Source: Bordetella parapertussis
Lineage (GTDB): Bacteria > Pseudomonadota > Gammaproteobacteria > Burkholderiales > Burkholderiaceae_C
Length of the DNA: 64,000 bases
Reading direction: 5' to 3'
NCBI GenBank assembly: GCA_945870575.1
Contig: CAMBSK010000005.1
Span: forward strand, 43,254-107,253
In this document: positions 39,307 to 47,809 of the stretch, in pieces
Layout of the letters: every line of letters begins with the position of its first letter
Position numbering within the stretch: the first letter of the stretch is position 1
Notes under the pieces: generated by a model
The model's input: only the letters and a program-made list of their open reading frames with translations
The model's database searches: none
Told to the model about the DNA's origin: nothing
Program-made: the position numbers and the translations under genes

Positions 39307-40976
39307 GTCCGGTCTTTGAGCCAGCGCTGCGCCATGTCACGGGTTTCACCGTGGGTTTGGTCGGCGACTTCCTGGGCCAAGGCCAGAGCAGTTTGCTTTT
39401 GACCGAGTTTCCACAATTCGTCGGCCAGTTCCAAGCGCATAAGGAACGGGTCTTCGCCTGGGTCGATGACGTTTTGGCGCGCCGGGACAGGCGGGTCAAA
39501 TTTCGTTTGGACAGGTGCAGCGGAAGCGGGACTTGTTGGTGCGACGGAATCTAAATCCAGGTTCAGATTCAACTCGGGCGGCAAATCCAATTCACGGGAA
39601 TAGGCTTGTTTGTTACCGTCGTGCGTATCTTGTTCGTCATGGGCGTGGTGATCAACTTCTTCGTTGTCATCTTTTTTGCGTTCACGCAATACGGAATAGC
39701 TGACAAGCAGCGCAATCAAAAGCGCAAACCCGCCGATCAACTCGAACACATGGCGTTTCACCCACACCATGGATTGATCGTAAGAGGCACTTAACATCGG
39801 GAACTTGGTAACAAAGCCTTCTTTGAATCGATCCATGGCCTGGGATAACTGACCCAATTGGCTTAGGTTCTCCTGTACTTCTTTGACTTGCTTGGCAGCG
39901 TCTTCCTCTTGCAGTTGTTTACTGAGCTTGTCGGTTTCAGTGTCGCCTGGCTTGCTCAAGGTCAGTTGGTCATCCGGTGCTTTGGCGCTGGGGGCCACAT
40001 CGGCTTTGAGGTTGCCGCTGCTTTCGCGTTTGCTGGCGTTGGCCTGTTTGGCGTTGGGTACTTTGGCGGCCAGTGAGGCGCGGTAGGCTTTGAAGTCAGT
40101 GGCTTGAAGACGTATGCTTTCGCGGGCTTGTTTGGGGTCGTAGGTTCCAGCTTCATCGGCCGTCGGCATCGTGATCAGCGCACCGGCAGCCAGGCGATTG
40201 ACATTGTCATTGACAAAGGCATTTGGATTCATGTTTAGCATGGCCAGTAACAACTGATCCAGCGACACGCCTTGCACTGGATGCGCCAGCAGAAGTTTGC
40301 TGGCGGTATCCCCTTTTTTGACTTCTATGCTTTTGGCAGTAGCTTCGAGTGAAGCAGGGCTTGCTGATTCAGCAGGTGCTGGGGCAGGCGCGGGTTTGTC
40401 GTCAAGGGTTTGTGCTTCGGTACTGGTTTCTGGCGGCGGGGTGGGTTTGTTCTCGGATGGTTCTGTTTGAGCCGGTTCAGCAAGGTTTTTTTCGGGAGCA
40501 GGTGCCGTTTCGGTTTCCGGTGCAGGTTGCGCCACTGCGGGTTTTTCATCCGGCGCTGGTGCAGACTTTGTCGCGGACTCTTCAAAGTCCACGCCTAAAT
40601 TGATGTATCTGCGGCCACTGGCCCATTCAAGATCAATGATCAAGTCAGCATGAGCCTGAGAAATGGGCTGGCTACCGGTCATCAAGACCTTGAACGTACC
40701 GTCTGCTTGTTTGTTGATTTCAAACTTGATGTCATCAAGTCCGTCGACTTTGGCGATTTGCGTGCTTTGGTAAACCTTGGACGCTGCCAGGGCAACCTTC
40801 AGTCCCTCTTCTTCGACCGCACTGACTTCTGTGATCAGAAAGCTCAATTTCAGGGCTTCACCCTGACGGGAATACAAGACAGGCGAGCTGATTTGAATAG
40901 CCAGGGCCTGGCTTGCCAAAACCCCGGCCAAAAAAAACAAGGGAACGCGGAAAAATTGTTTGGGCGACAGAGACAT
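39303..40976 (-). CDS. fimV: FimV/HubP family pole-organising protein (short form)
   Basis: A 557-aa membrane protein. A signal peptide ends near VLASQALA, followed by the FimV N-terminal domain (about 27-130). Then a Pro/Glu/Ala-rich linker (about 138-210), a LysM-like peptidoglycan domain (about 215-275), a coiled coil, a membrane segment (about 405-425) and a conserved C-terminal FimV cap (LELADELWKLGQKQTALALAQ). FimV links peptidoglycan to the cell pole for type IV pili and chemotaxis. Relatives are often 800 aa or more; the acidic cytoplasmic part here is short. Confidence 0.92.
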   Translation of the reverse strand: MSLSPKQFFRVPLFFLAGVLASQALAIQISSPVLYSRQGEALKLSFLITEVSAVEEEGLKVALAASKVYQSTQIAKVDGLDDIKFEINKQADGTFKVLMTGSQPISQAHADLIIDLEWASGRRYINLGVDFEESATKSAPAPDEKPAVAQPAPETETAPAPEKNLAEPAQTEPSENKPTPPPETSTEAQTLDDKPAPAPAPAESASPASLEATAKSIEVKKGDTASKLLLAHPVQGVSLDQLLLAMLNMNPNAFVNDNVNRLAAGALITMPTADEAGTYDPKQARESIRLQATDFKAYRASLAAKVPNAKQANASKRESSGNLKADVAPSAKAPDDQLTLSKPGDTETDKLSKQLQEEDAAKQVKEVQENLSQLGQLSQAMDRFKEGFVTKFPMLSASYDQSMVWVKRHVFELIGGFALLIALLVSYSVLRERKKDDNEEVDHHAHDEQDTHDGNKQAYSRELDLPPELNLNLDLDSVAPTSPASAAPVQTKFDPPVPARQNVIDPGEDPFLMRLELADELWKLGQKQTALALAQEVADQTHGETRDMAQRWLKDRT

Positions 40977-41047
40977 AGAAGTAGATTCTCGTGCGACTTA
41001 TGAAGTCTTGATCATAAACGAATCGCCTCTTTCAACCGATGAACGAC

Positions 41048-42214
41048 TCATTCACGCAACAAAATACGCAACATGCGCCGCAGCGGTTCTGCCGCACCCC
41101 ATAGCAGCTGGTCACCAATGGTGAAAGCGCCCAAATATTCAGGCCCGAAAGCCATTTTACGGATACGTCCTACCGGTATACGCATGGTGCCTGTCACGGC
41201 AACCGGTGTCAAATGTTGTAGCGTGGCCTCTCTGGTGTTAGTGACCACTTGCGCCCATTCATTATCAGCGGCAATCATTGCTTCAATATCAGCCAGCGGT
41301 ATATTTTTTTTCAATTTAAAAGTAAGCGCTTGGCTATGGCAGCGCATGGCACCTACACGAACGCAAAAACCGTCCACAGGTACGGCAGGAGCGGTGAATC
41401 CCGCGCCCTGACCGAGAATTTTGTTGGTCTCGGCCATCCCTTTCCATTCTTCCTTGCTGGTGCCCCAACCGTCATCTCCCTGGTTTTTGCCCAGGCCCAG
41501 GTCTTTGTCAATCCAAGGAATCAGTGAGCCACCCAGTGGAATGGAGAAATTCTCGGTTTCTGAGGCAGTCAGGGCGCGTTGTTTGGCAATGACCTTGCGG
41601 TCAATCTCCAAAATGGCGGATGTCGGGTCATCCAACATGGCCTTGACCTCGTGGTTGAGCGTGCCGTATTGCGTCAGCAATTCGCGCATGTGCGCCGCGC
41701 CGCCGCCTGAGGCCGCCTGGTAGGTTTGCGTGCTCATCCATTCCACCAGACCGGCTTTGTACAAGGCACCTACGCCTATCAACATGCAACTGACGGTGCA
41801 ATTGCCGCCTATCCAGTTATTGCCGCCTTTAGCCAACGCGTTTTCAATGACGGGCAGGTTCACCGGGTCCAAAATAATGACGGCGTCGTCTTTCATGCGC
41901 AAGGTGGAAGCGGCGTCAATCCAATGGCCTTTCCAGCCGGTAGCACGCAGTTTGGGGAATACCTCGCTGGTGTAGTCGCCACCTTGGCAAGTGATGATGA
42001 TGTCGCAGGCTTTGAGCGCGTTGACGTCGTGACCATCCAGTAAACGGGTTTCGTTTTTGGCCATGACCGGGGCTGCACCGCCTGCATTCGAGGTTGAAAA
42101 GAAAACGGGTTCGATCAGGTCAAAGTCTTTTTCCGCCAGCATGCGGTCCATCAGGACCGAGCCGACCATGCCTCGCCAGCCGACCAGGCCGACGCGATTT
42201 CCTATTTTGTTCAT
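41048..42214 (-). CDS. asd: Aspartate-semialdehyde dehydrogenase
   Basis: A 388-aa enzyme that makes aspartate semialdehyde for Lys, Thr, Met and peptidoglycan. [17 protein letters not shown] binds NADP; C139 in GGNCTVSCM is the nucleophile; the base is His in [11 protein letters not shown]. This is the E. coli-type (Gram-negative) form. In relatives leuB lies directly upstream; here 3.6 kb of other genes separate them. Confidence 0.96.
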   Translation of the reverse strand: MNKIGNRVGLVGWRGMVGSVLMDRMLAEKDFDLIEPVFFSTSNAGGAAPVMAKNETRLLDGHDVNALKACDIIITCQGGDYTSEVFPKLRATGWKGHWIDAASTLRMKDDAVIILDPVNLPVIENALAKGGNNWIGGNCTVSCMLIGVGALYKAGLVEWMSTQTYQAASGGGAAHMRELLTQYGTLNHEVKAMLDDPTSAILEIDRKVIAKQRALTASETENFSIPLGGSLIPWIDKDLGLGKNQGDDGWGTSKEEWKGMAETNKILGQGAGFTAPAVPVDGFCVRVGAMRCHSQALTFKLKKNIPLADIEAMIAADNEWAQVVTNTREATLQHLTPVAVTGTMRIPVGRIRKMAFGPEYLGAFTIGDQLLWGAAEPLRRMLRILLRE

Positions 42215-42504
42215 GAAGTTGCCCTTTCAGTCAGAGTTTTGACCCCCGGCGCGTCTGGCCGGGAAAGGCGCGACGAACCGGAGCTTTTCAGCCGGTGGTC
42301 TTGGTTTTAGTGGAGATGACACGCTGCTGCCCTGACAGGTTGGTTACCCGGGCAGATTTCATTAGAAAGTTGAGCGTGAAAGACATGAATGGCATTCTAG
42401 CGGCAGTCAACAAAGGTTTTCTTGCTTACAGCTTGTTTTGTGTGACCAGTAACGCTAATGGCTGGTGCCTAAAATGAACTTCAAGAATTATCAGGGGGAT
42501 GAAT
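42215..42504. other. Divergent gap between asd and the DUF1330 gene
   Basis: There is no gene. It holds the asd promoter (minus) and the island promoter (plus). A short GC-rich dyad ACCGG...CCGGT at about 42276-42295 precedes asd. I see no lysine riboswitch pattern. Confidence 0.5.
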
Positions 42505-42807
42505 ATGGCTAAAGGTTACTGGATAGGCAGACTGGATGTCAATGATCCGGAGCAATACAAGTTGTATGTGGCTGCCAATGCCTTGCCACTGCAAAAATAC
42601 GGTGCTAGATTTTTGGTGCGCGCAGGCCAGTTTGAAAACCCTGAGGGCGGCAGCCGCACTCGCAATGTGGTGCTGGAATTTCCGTCCTACCAGGCGGCAC
42701 TTGATTGCTGGCATTCTCCAGAATACCAAGCGGCTATCAAATTACGCGAGCATGTATCGACCAGCGATCTGGTCATCGTCGAGGGCTATGACGGCCCGCA
42801 ACCCTGA
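42505..42807 (+). CDS. DUF1330 family protein
   Basis: A 100-aa protein of the DUF1330 ferredoxin-like (dimeric alpha-beta barrel) fold. KGYWIGRLDVNDPEQYKLY, VLEFPSYQAALDCWHSPEYQ and VIVEGYDGPQP are typical. AGGGGG sits six bases before ATG 42505; the ATG at 42499 is too close to be used. Function is unknown for the family. It ends eight bases before the GGT-family gene and is likely co-transcribed with it. Confidence 0.9.
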   Translation: MAKGYWIGRLDVNDPEQYKLYVAANALPLQKYGARFLVRAGQFENPEGGSRTRNVVLEFPSYQAALDCWHSPEYQAAIKLREHVSTSDLVIVEGYDGPQP

Positions 42808-42815
42808 AAGAACCC

Positions 42816-44441
42816 ATGATTCAATTTGAAGAACGCAGCGCGGTGCAATCACCGCGCGGCATGGTCACATCCCCTCACCACCTGGCATCAGAAGCGGGTG
42901 CAGATGTGTTGCGCGCCGGTGGCTCGGCGGTCGATGCCGCCATTGCCACTGCTGCGGTACTGGGTGTTATTTACCCGCATATGACGGGCATGGGCGGGGA
43001 CGCGTTCTGGTTGATACATGACCCGCTCACCGGCAAGGTGCGTTATTTGGATGGCGGCGGTCGGGCCGCGGCGAATGCAGATATCGGTTATTTCAAATCA
43101 CGTGGCATGAACGAGGTTCCATTCAGAGGCATATTGCCCGCCACATTGACTACCCCGGGCGCTGTGTCGAGTTGGTTCGCCGCCCATGATGCTTATGGTC
43201 AATTACCTGTGCAACGCTGTCTGCAAGCAGCCATTGCCTATGCGCAGGATGGCTACCCGGTCAGCGACAGGTTGGCGGGTTGGTTGAAATTTGTTCAGGA
43301 AGATTTGCAAACGCTGCAAGGCTGGCGCAGTCTGTTTATGCCTGAGGGGCACCTTCCTGCTGCGGGTAGCCGTTTATCTAACCCGGCGCTGGCGCGTACC
43401 TTGCAAGCTGTGGCAGAAGGTGGAGCCGCAGATTTTTACGGTGGCGATGTCGGTCGGTCATTGGCGCAATTTGCCAAAGAGAACGGCGGTTTTTTCACCC
43501 CTGCGGATTTGGCGGCACAGCAGGCGCGCTGGGGTGAGCCCTTGTCGGGTTCCTACCGTGACATGACCTTGTTTGAAACACCTGCGCCCACACAAGGTTT
43601 TACTGTGCTGCAAATGCTCAAGCTTGTTGAGCCGTTTGAGTTGCACAAAATGGATTTGCTTGACCCTCAGCGTATTCACCTGATGGTGCAGGCCAAGCAA
43701 ATCAGCTATCACGACAGAGATCGATGGCTGGGTGATCCGTCGTATACCGATGTGCCTATGGACATGCTGCTGAGTGACATGTATCTGGATAAGCGCCGCC
43801 AATTGATGGACCCGGTGAATGCGCTGCCGTGGGACAAGGTGCCTTCCTATGGCAGCCTGACCGGTGACACTGTTTACATTGCTGTCGTCGATGCGCAAGG
43901 GCAGGCAGTCTCATTGATTCACAGCCTGTATGGTGCCTTCGGCTCGGGCATGGTAGACCACCATACCGGCGTGCTGTTGCAAAACCGCAGCGCGTATTTT
44001 TCGTTAAAAGAAGATCACCCGAATGCGCTTGCTCCCGGAAAAGTTCCTCTGCACACGCTGATTGCCTCTATGGGCTTCAAAAACAATCGCTTATGGAGCG
44101 TCATGGGTTGCATGGGCGCTGACGGACAGCCGCAAATACAGTTTCAGACTTACAGCGCCATGCTTGACCATGGTTTGGATATTCAGCAAGCCGTGCAAGC
44201 GCCGCGCTGGTTGTCAGGAAGGTTTGCCCTCGGTGAAGCGCGGGATACCTTGCACATTGAAAGCAGGCTCGGTGACAAAACGCTGGCCGAATTGGCGGCC
44301 CGGGGACATTTGCTCAACCGCTGGGGCCCGTGGAACGAATTGGCGGGTCACGCCCACGGCATCACCATAGATGCCGGTGATGGACGTCGTCTGGGCGGTG
44401 CAGATCCGCGCAGTGACGGTCGGGCTGTCGCCGCTTACTGA
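42816..44441 (+). CDS. Gamma-glutamyltransferase-family protein (HpxW/acylase type)
   Basis: A 541-aa Ntn-hydrolase-family protein. There is no signal peptide, so it should act in the cytoplasm, unlike periplasmic Ggt. GADVLRAGGSAVDAAIATAA, YPHMTGMGGDAFWLI and TPGAVSSWFAAHDAYG match the large subunit. SLTGDTVYIAVVDAQGQAVS marks the expected self-cleavage point near T352. LYGAFGSGMV and the C-terminal MGADGQPQIQFQTYSAMLDHG are small-subunit motifs. YPHMxGMGGDxFW is like oxamate amidohydrolase HpxW, so the substrate may be an amide rather than glutathione. The nucleophile position is doubtful (see findings). Confidence 0.88.
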   Translation: MIQFEERSAVQSPRGMVTSPHHLASEAGADVLRAGGSAVDAAIATAAVLGVIYPHMTGMGGDAFWLIHDPLTGKVRYLDGGGRAAANADIGYFKSRGMNEVPFRGILPATLTTPGAVSSWFAAHDAYGQLPVQRCLQAAIAYAQDGYPVSDRLAGWLKFVQEDLQTLQGWRSLFMPEGHLPAAGSRLSNPALARTLQAVAEGGAADFYGGDVGRSLAQFAKENGGFFTPADLAAQQARWGEPLSGSYRDMTLFETPAPTQGFTVLQMLKLVEPFELHKMDLLDPQRIHLMVQAKQISYHDRDRWLGDPSYTDVPMDMLLSDMYLDKRRQLMDPVNALPWDKVPSYGSLTGDTVYIAVVDAQGQAVSLIHSLYGAFGSGMVDHHTGVLLQNRSAYFSLKEDHPNALAPGKVPLHTLIASMGFKNNRLWSVMGCMGADGQPQIQFQTYSAMLDHGLDIQQAVQAPRWLSGRFALGEARDTLHIESRLGDKTLAELAARGHLLNRWGPWNELAGHAHGITIDAGDGRRLGGADPRSDGRAVAAY

Positions 44442-44870
44442 TTGATCCCTAACTGCTCAGACACTTGATTTGGGCCTTGGCTATTGGCTCTCAGGCCGGG
44501 TTTTGCTGTGCTGTGTCCAGATGACTTTAATTTTTGAAACCGCACTTGAATTTTTTGAATTTAACAATTTCTAGCTTCAAATACCTTTATAAACACAAAA
44601 ACAACACTAAGGCATTATCAATTAAGCAATAAATACTAGATTTAAGCATGCATTTAACATTAATTCAGCTTATTAAATAATACTTAATTATTATTTAATA
44701 AAATTCGTGAATCATGTGCCGCAAATATATAGATATTAATAAATTACATATCTGGATAAAAATCAATCTTTAGGTAAACTTAAGCTCTTAAATGCTGACA
44801 GAGTGAATTCTTATAGCTCTATCTGTGTTTGTATGTCGAGTTGGGCTGAAAGACGCATTGGGGCTATGAC
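44442..44870. other. Very AT-rich 430-bp gap
   Basis: There is no gene. From about 44520 to 44800 it is nearly all A and T, with runs such as TTAAATAATACTTAATTATT near 44682. This is strikingly unlike the rest of the window. It may be a promoter or xenogeneic-silencing region of the former RTX gene and suggests horizontal origin. Confidence 0.6.
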
Positions 44871-45254
44871 ATGTTGACAAGAAAAATCTGGTTGTTGATC
44901 AGTTTTATGTTTGCTTTTGCAGCGAATGCCGAGAGTCCTTGGCCGTCCGTACAAAGCAATATGTACCCTTATGTCAGCGGTATGTTTTTAACCCGGCATG
45001 AACAGACGATTCTGCTGGGAGAGGGAGATCAGCAAACCGGCATATTTTTCTCAGCGTTGCGTAATACGTTCAGTGAGCAAGTGCAGAACGAATTGATCAA
45101 TGACGCTTTGCTCAAGAGTTGGTCTTTGCACTCTCTGGTTCGACTGGTTGATAGGTTCAACGAAAAACGACACCATGGATGTGTCGACGTTGGCCAATAT
45201 CACCGACGCGCAAAAAGCCGCAGGTTTGCAGTTGATAGGCGGTTTGGGCAATGA
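44871..45254 (+). CDS. Signal-peptide-bearing ORF, 5' fragment of a broken secreted-protein gene
   Basis: 127 codons. The start is a good signal peptide, MLTRKIWLLISFMFAFAANA, with cleavage before ESPW. About 75 residues then look like real protein (SNMYPYVSGMFLTRHEQTILL...). After about residue 95 the frame runs out of phase over the RTX coding sequence, giving Arg-rich nonsense. I do not recognise the N-terminal part. It may be the start of a different gene fused by a deletion to the RTX end. Confidence 0.45.
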   Translation: MLTRKIWLLISFMFAFAANAESPWPSVQSNMYPYVSGMFLTRHEQTILLGEGDQQTGIFFSALRNTFSEQVQNELINDALLKSWSLHSLVRLVDRFNEKRHHGCVDVGQYHRRAKSRRFAVDRRFGQ

Positions 45255-45735
45255 TGCACTGACCGGCGGTGTGGGTGCGGACACCTTGATTGGCGGCCAA
45301 GGCGCGGACACCTTGATTGGTGGAGCGGGCAGCGATACCTTCAAGTACGCCAATGAAATACCTGGCTCGGGCACGGACGGTCAAATGGGCGGCATGACCG
45401 GCGACATCATCGCCGACTTCAACTTCGGTAAAACCGACGCCACACAGGCGGATCGCATAGATTTGCACATGTTGTTTGACTACGCTTCGCTGACTGGCGC
45501 TGATGTGTTGCTGAACAAAGGTTATTTAGACATCAGCAAACAAACCAATATTGCCGACGCGTCAAAATTTGACTATGTATTCAAGGTAGACAGAAACGGC
45601 GGCGGTGTGGCTTCCAAGCTGTTCACCATTACCAATGTGAGCGACTCACTGGGCGGCACCACGCAAATCAACGGCAGTGAAACCATGAATGACTTATTGA
45701 AAAAATTCCTGGAAGAAGGCCGGTTGGTGGTTTAG
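45097..45735 (+). pseudogene. C-terminal remnant of an RTX protein (type I secretion target)
   Basis: About 190 meaningful residues begin near WLIGSTKNDTMD. Nonapeptide-like GGxGxDxL repeats follow (GGLGNDALTGGVGADTL, then GGQGADTLIGGAGSDTF). A type I secretion C-terminal domain comes next (IIADFNFGK, ADRIDLHMLF, ...) and ends NDLLKKFLEEGRLVV. This end is typical of giant LapA/BapA-like adhesins and RTX exoproteins of Burkholderiales. The thousands of residues usually upstream are gone, a stop lies at 45094, and no type I secretion ABC/MFP genes are nearby. It may be translated from an internal ATG (45100 or 45175) but has no signal of use. Confidence 0.75.
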
Positions 45736-45764
45736 CGGCCTTTCTTAACAAAGGAATGCTGACC

Positions 45765-45786
45765 AAGCCTTGCTTGAGCAAGGCTT
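45765..45786. terminator. Terminator between the RTX remnant and leuB
   Basis: Perfect 9-bp stem AAGCCTTGC (45765-45773) and GCAAGGCTT (45778-45786) with TTGA loop. It is followed by TATTTAT on the plus strand, so the plus direction is favoured; leuB ends four bases away on the other strand. Confidence 0.7.
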
Positions 45787-45789
45787 TAT

Positions 45790-46857
45790 TTATAAAGCTT
45801 TGACCACCGCGTCGCCCATCTCGCGCGTACCCACGCGGGTGGTGCCTTCGCTGTAGATGTCGCCGGTGCGAAGGCCTTGCGCCAATACTTTTTTCACAGC
45901 GTTTTCAATCCGCACAGCGGCCTCTTCCTGGTTCAAAGAGAAACGCAGCATCATGGCCGCGCTGAGTATGGTGGCCAGCGGATTGGCCACGCCCTTGCCA
46001 GCAATATCAGGCGCGCTGCCGTGGCTGGGTTCGTACAAACCTTGGCGGCTGGCGTTCAGCGAAGCAGATGGCAGCATGCCAATCGATCCGGTCAACATGG
46101 ATGCTTCATCGCTCAAAATATCGCCAAACATATTGCCAGTGACCACCACGTCAAACCGCTTGGGCTCTTTCACCAATTGCATGGCGGCGTTGTCCACATA
46201 CATGTGGTCCAGCGCGATGTCGGGGTAGTCTTTGTGCACTTCAGTGACGATGTCTTTCCAAAATTGGAATGTCTCTAAGACATTGGCTTTGTCCACGCTG
46301 GTCACGCGCTTGCTGCGTTTGCGGGCAGCTTCGAAAGCCACACGCGCAATGCGTTCCACCTCGGGGCGGGTGTAGCGCATGGTGTCAAACGCTTCTTCTG
46401 CACCGGCGAATGCGCCGTCTGGAGACACGCGTCTGCCGCGCGGTTGGCCGAAATAAATATCGCCTGTCAATTCGCGGATGATGAGAATGTCCAAGCCTGC
46501 GATCAGTTCGGGCTTGAGGCTGGACGCGTTCACCAGTTCTTTGTAGCAAATGGCCGGGCGGAAATTGGCGAACAACCCCATGTTTTTGCGCAATCCCAGA
46601 ATGGCTTGCTCGGGACGCAGCGGGCGGTCGAGCGTGTCGTACTTCCAGTCGCCGACCGCGCCGAACAACACGGCGTCGGATTGCATGGCGAGCTTCAACG
46701 TGGACTCGGGCAGCGGATGACCGTGCGCATCGAATGCCGCGCCGCCGACCAACGCGGTTTCCATTTCAAACTTCAGGTCAATGGCTTGCAACACCTTGAC
46801 GGCTTCTGCCACGATTTCTGTGCCAATGCCGTCACCGGGGAGTACTGCGATTTTCAT
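45790..46857 (-). CDS. leuB: 3-isopropylmalate dehydrogenase
   Basis: A 355-aa NAD-dependent enzyme of leucine synthesis. [15 protein letters not shown] starts the fold; [27 protein letters not shown] and [18 protein letters not shown] hold active-site residues; [18 protein letters not shown] is the NAD site. ATG overlaps the leuD stop (ATGA). Confidence 0.97.
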   Translation of the reverse strand: MKIAVLPGDGIGTEIVAEAVKVLQAIDLKFEMETALVGGAAFDAHGHPLPESTLKLAMQSDAVLFGAVGDWKYDTLDRPLRPEQAILGLRKNMGLFANFRPAICYKELVNASSLKPELIAGLDILIIRELTGDIYFGQPRGRRVSPDGAFAGAEEAFDTMRYTRPEVERIARVAFEAARKRSKRVTSVDKANVLETFQFWKDIVTEVHKDYPDIALDHMYVDNAAMQLVKEPKRFDVVVTGNMFGDILSDEASMLTGSIGMLPSASLNASRQGLYEPSHGSAPDIAGKGVANPLATILSAAMMLRFSLNQEEAAVRIENAVKKVLAQGLRTGDIYSEGTTRVGTREMGDAVVKAL

Positions 46858-47513
46858 GCTTTGCTTTCTGTCAATGTGTGTGCCAGCCAAGGCTTGGCGG
46901 TCAAACGTGCGGCCTCGAAGGCGCGGATTTTGTCTGCATGTTTCAAGGTGAGGCCAATGTCGTCTAAACCGTTGATCAAACAAAATTTGCGAAACGCCTG
47001 CACTTCAAACGGCAGCTCTTCGCCTTGCGCTTGTATGACGACTTGGCGCTCTAAATCTACAGTGAGTTGGTAGCCGGGAAACGCCAGGCAGTCGTTAAAG
47101 AGTTTGGCGACCGCAGCTTCCGGCAACACGATAGGCAACAAGCCGTTTTTGAAACAGTTATTGAAAAAGATATCTGCAAAGCTCGGCGCGATGATGGCTC
47201 TGAAGCCATATTGGTCTAAGGCCCAGGGCGCGTGTTCACGCGAAGAGCCGCAACCGAAATTTTTGCGTGCCAGCAAGATGGACGCGCCGCTGTAACGCGG
47301 CTGGTTCAAGACAAAGTCTGGGTTGGGTTTGCGGCTGTTCGGGTCTTGGCCCGGTTCGCCTTTGTCCAGGTAGCGCCATTCGTCAAACAGGTTGGGGCCG
47401 AAGCCGGTTTTTTTGATGGACTTCAAAAACTGTTTGGGAATGATGGCGTCGGTGTCGACGTTCTCGCGGTCCATGGGAGCGACCAAGCCTTGGTGTAGTG
47501 TGAATTTTTGCAT
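46854..47513 (-). CDS. leuD: 3-isopropylmalate dehydratase small subunit
   Basis: A 219-aa subunit that pairs with Leu[20 protein letters not shown] and [15 protein letters not shown] are diagnostic. It is separated from leuC by a HicB-type gene rather than by the small lipoprotein often found there. Confidence 0.97.
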   Translation of the reverse strand: MQKFTLHQGLVAPMDRENVDTDAIIPKQFLKSIKKTGFGPNLFDEWRYLDKGEPGQDPNSRKPNPDFVLNQPRYSGASILLARKNFGCGSSREHAPWALDQYGFRAIIAPSFADIFFNNCFKNGLLPIVLPEAAVAKLFNDCLAFPGYQLTVDLERQVVIQAQGEELPFEVQAFRKFCLINGLDDIGLTLKHADKIRAFEAARLTAKPWLAHTLTESKA

Positions 47514-47526
47514 GATTGTTTTTTAT

Positions 47527-47739
47527 TCAAGCAAAGAGCAAACGCCCTTTAGGTGTAGGAATGACTCTGTGTTGTAGACGGGCGGTTTCAATCCACTCGT
47601 CAATGATGGTTTGGGCATTGGCAAGTGCATTGGCGTAGCTGTCACCATCGGCCTTGCAACCTGAGAGTTCGGGGACTTCGGCGATAAAGCAATTGTCTTC
47701 ATTGCTCCAGTAGATGATGATTTCATATTTGCTATTCAT
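47527..47739 (-). CDS. Orphan HicB-family antitoxin
   Basis: A 70-aa protein with the HicB N-terminal fold: YEIIIYWSNEDNCFIAEVPEL then SGCKADGDSYANALANAQ and a short EWIETARLQ helix. No DNA-binding C-terminal domain is present and no HicA gene is next to it. AAAGGAG precedes the ATG. A 20-codon ORF (47736-47798) ends in ATGA overlap with this start, perhaps by chance. Solitary HicB-like proteins of this length are common and need not be antitoxins. It is inside the leuC-leuD gap and likely shares their mRNA. Confidence 0.8.
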   Translation of the reverse strand: MNSKYEIIIYWSNEDNCFIAEVPELSGCKADGDSYANALANAQTIIDEWIETARLQHRVIPTPKGRLLFA

Positions 47740-47809
47740 CGCTTATTACTCCTTTGTCCGAAGAGCAAGGCGATTAAAAATTTTTGCTGCTGCGTCATCT
47801 GAGAAAAAA

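Noticed and set aside
40349..40603. Plus-strand ORFs across the fimV Pro/Glu linker
   Set aside because: Low-complexity shadows of the coding strand.
42215..42500. Lysine riboswitch before asd
   Set aside because: The gap was read for conserved lysine-aptamer stems and none fit; only a short dyad is seen.
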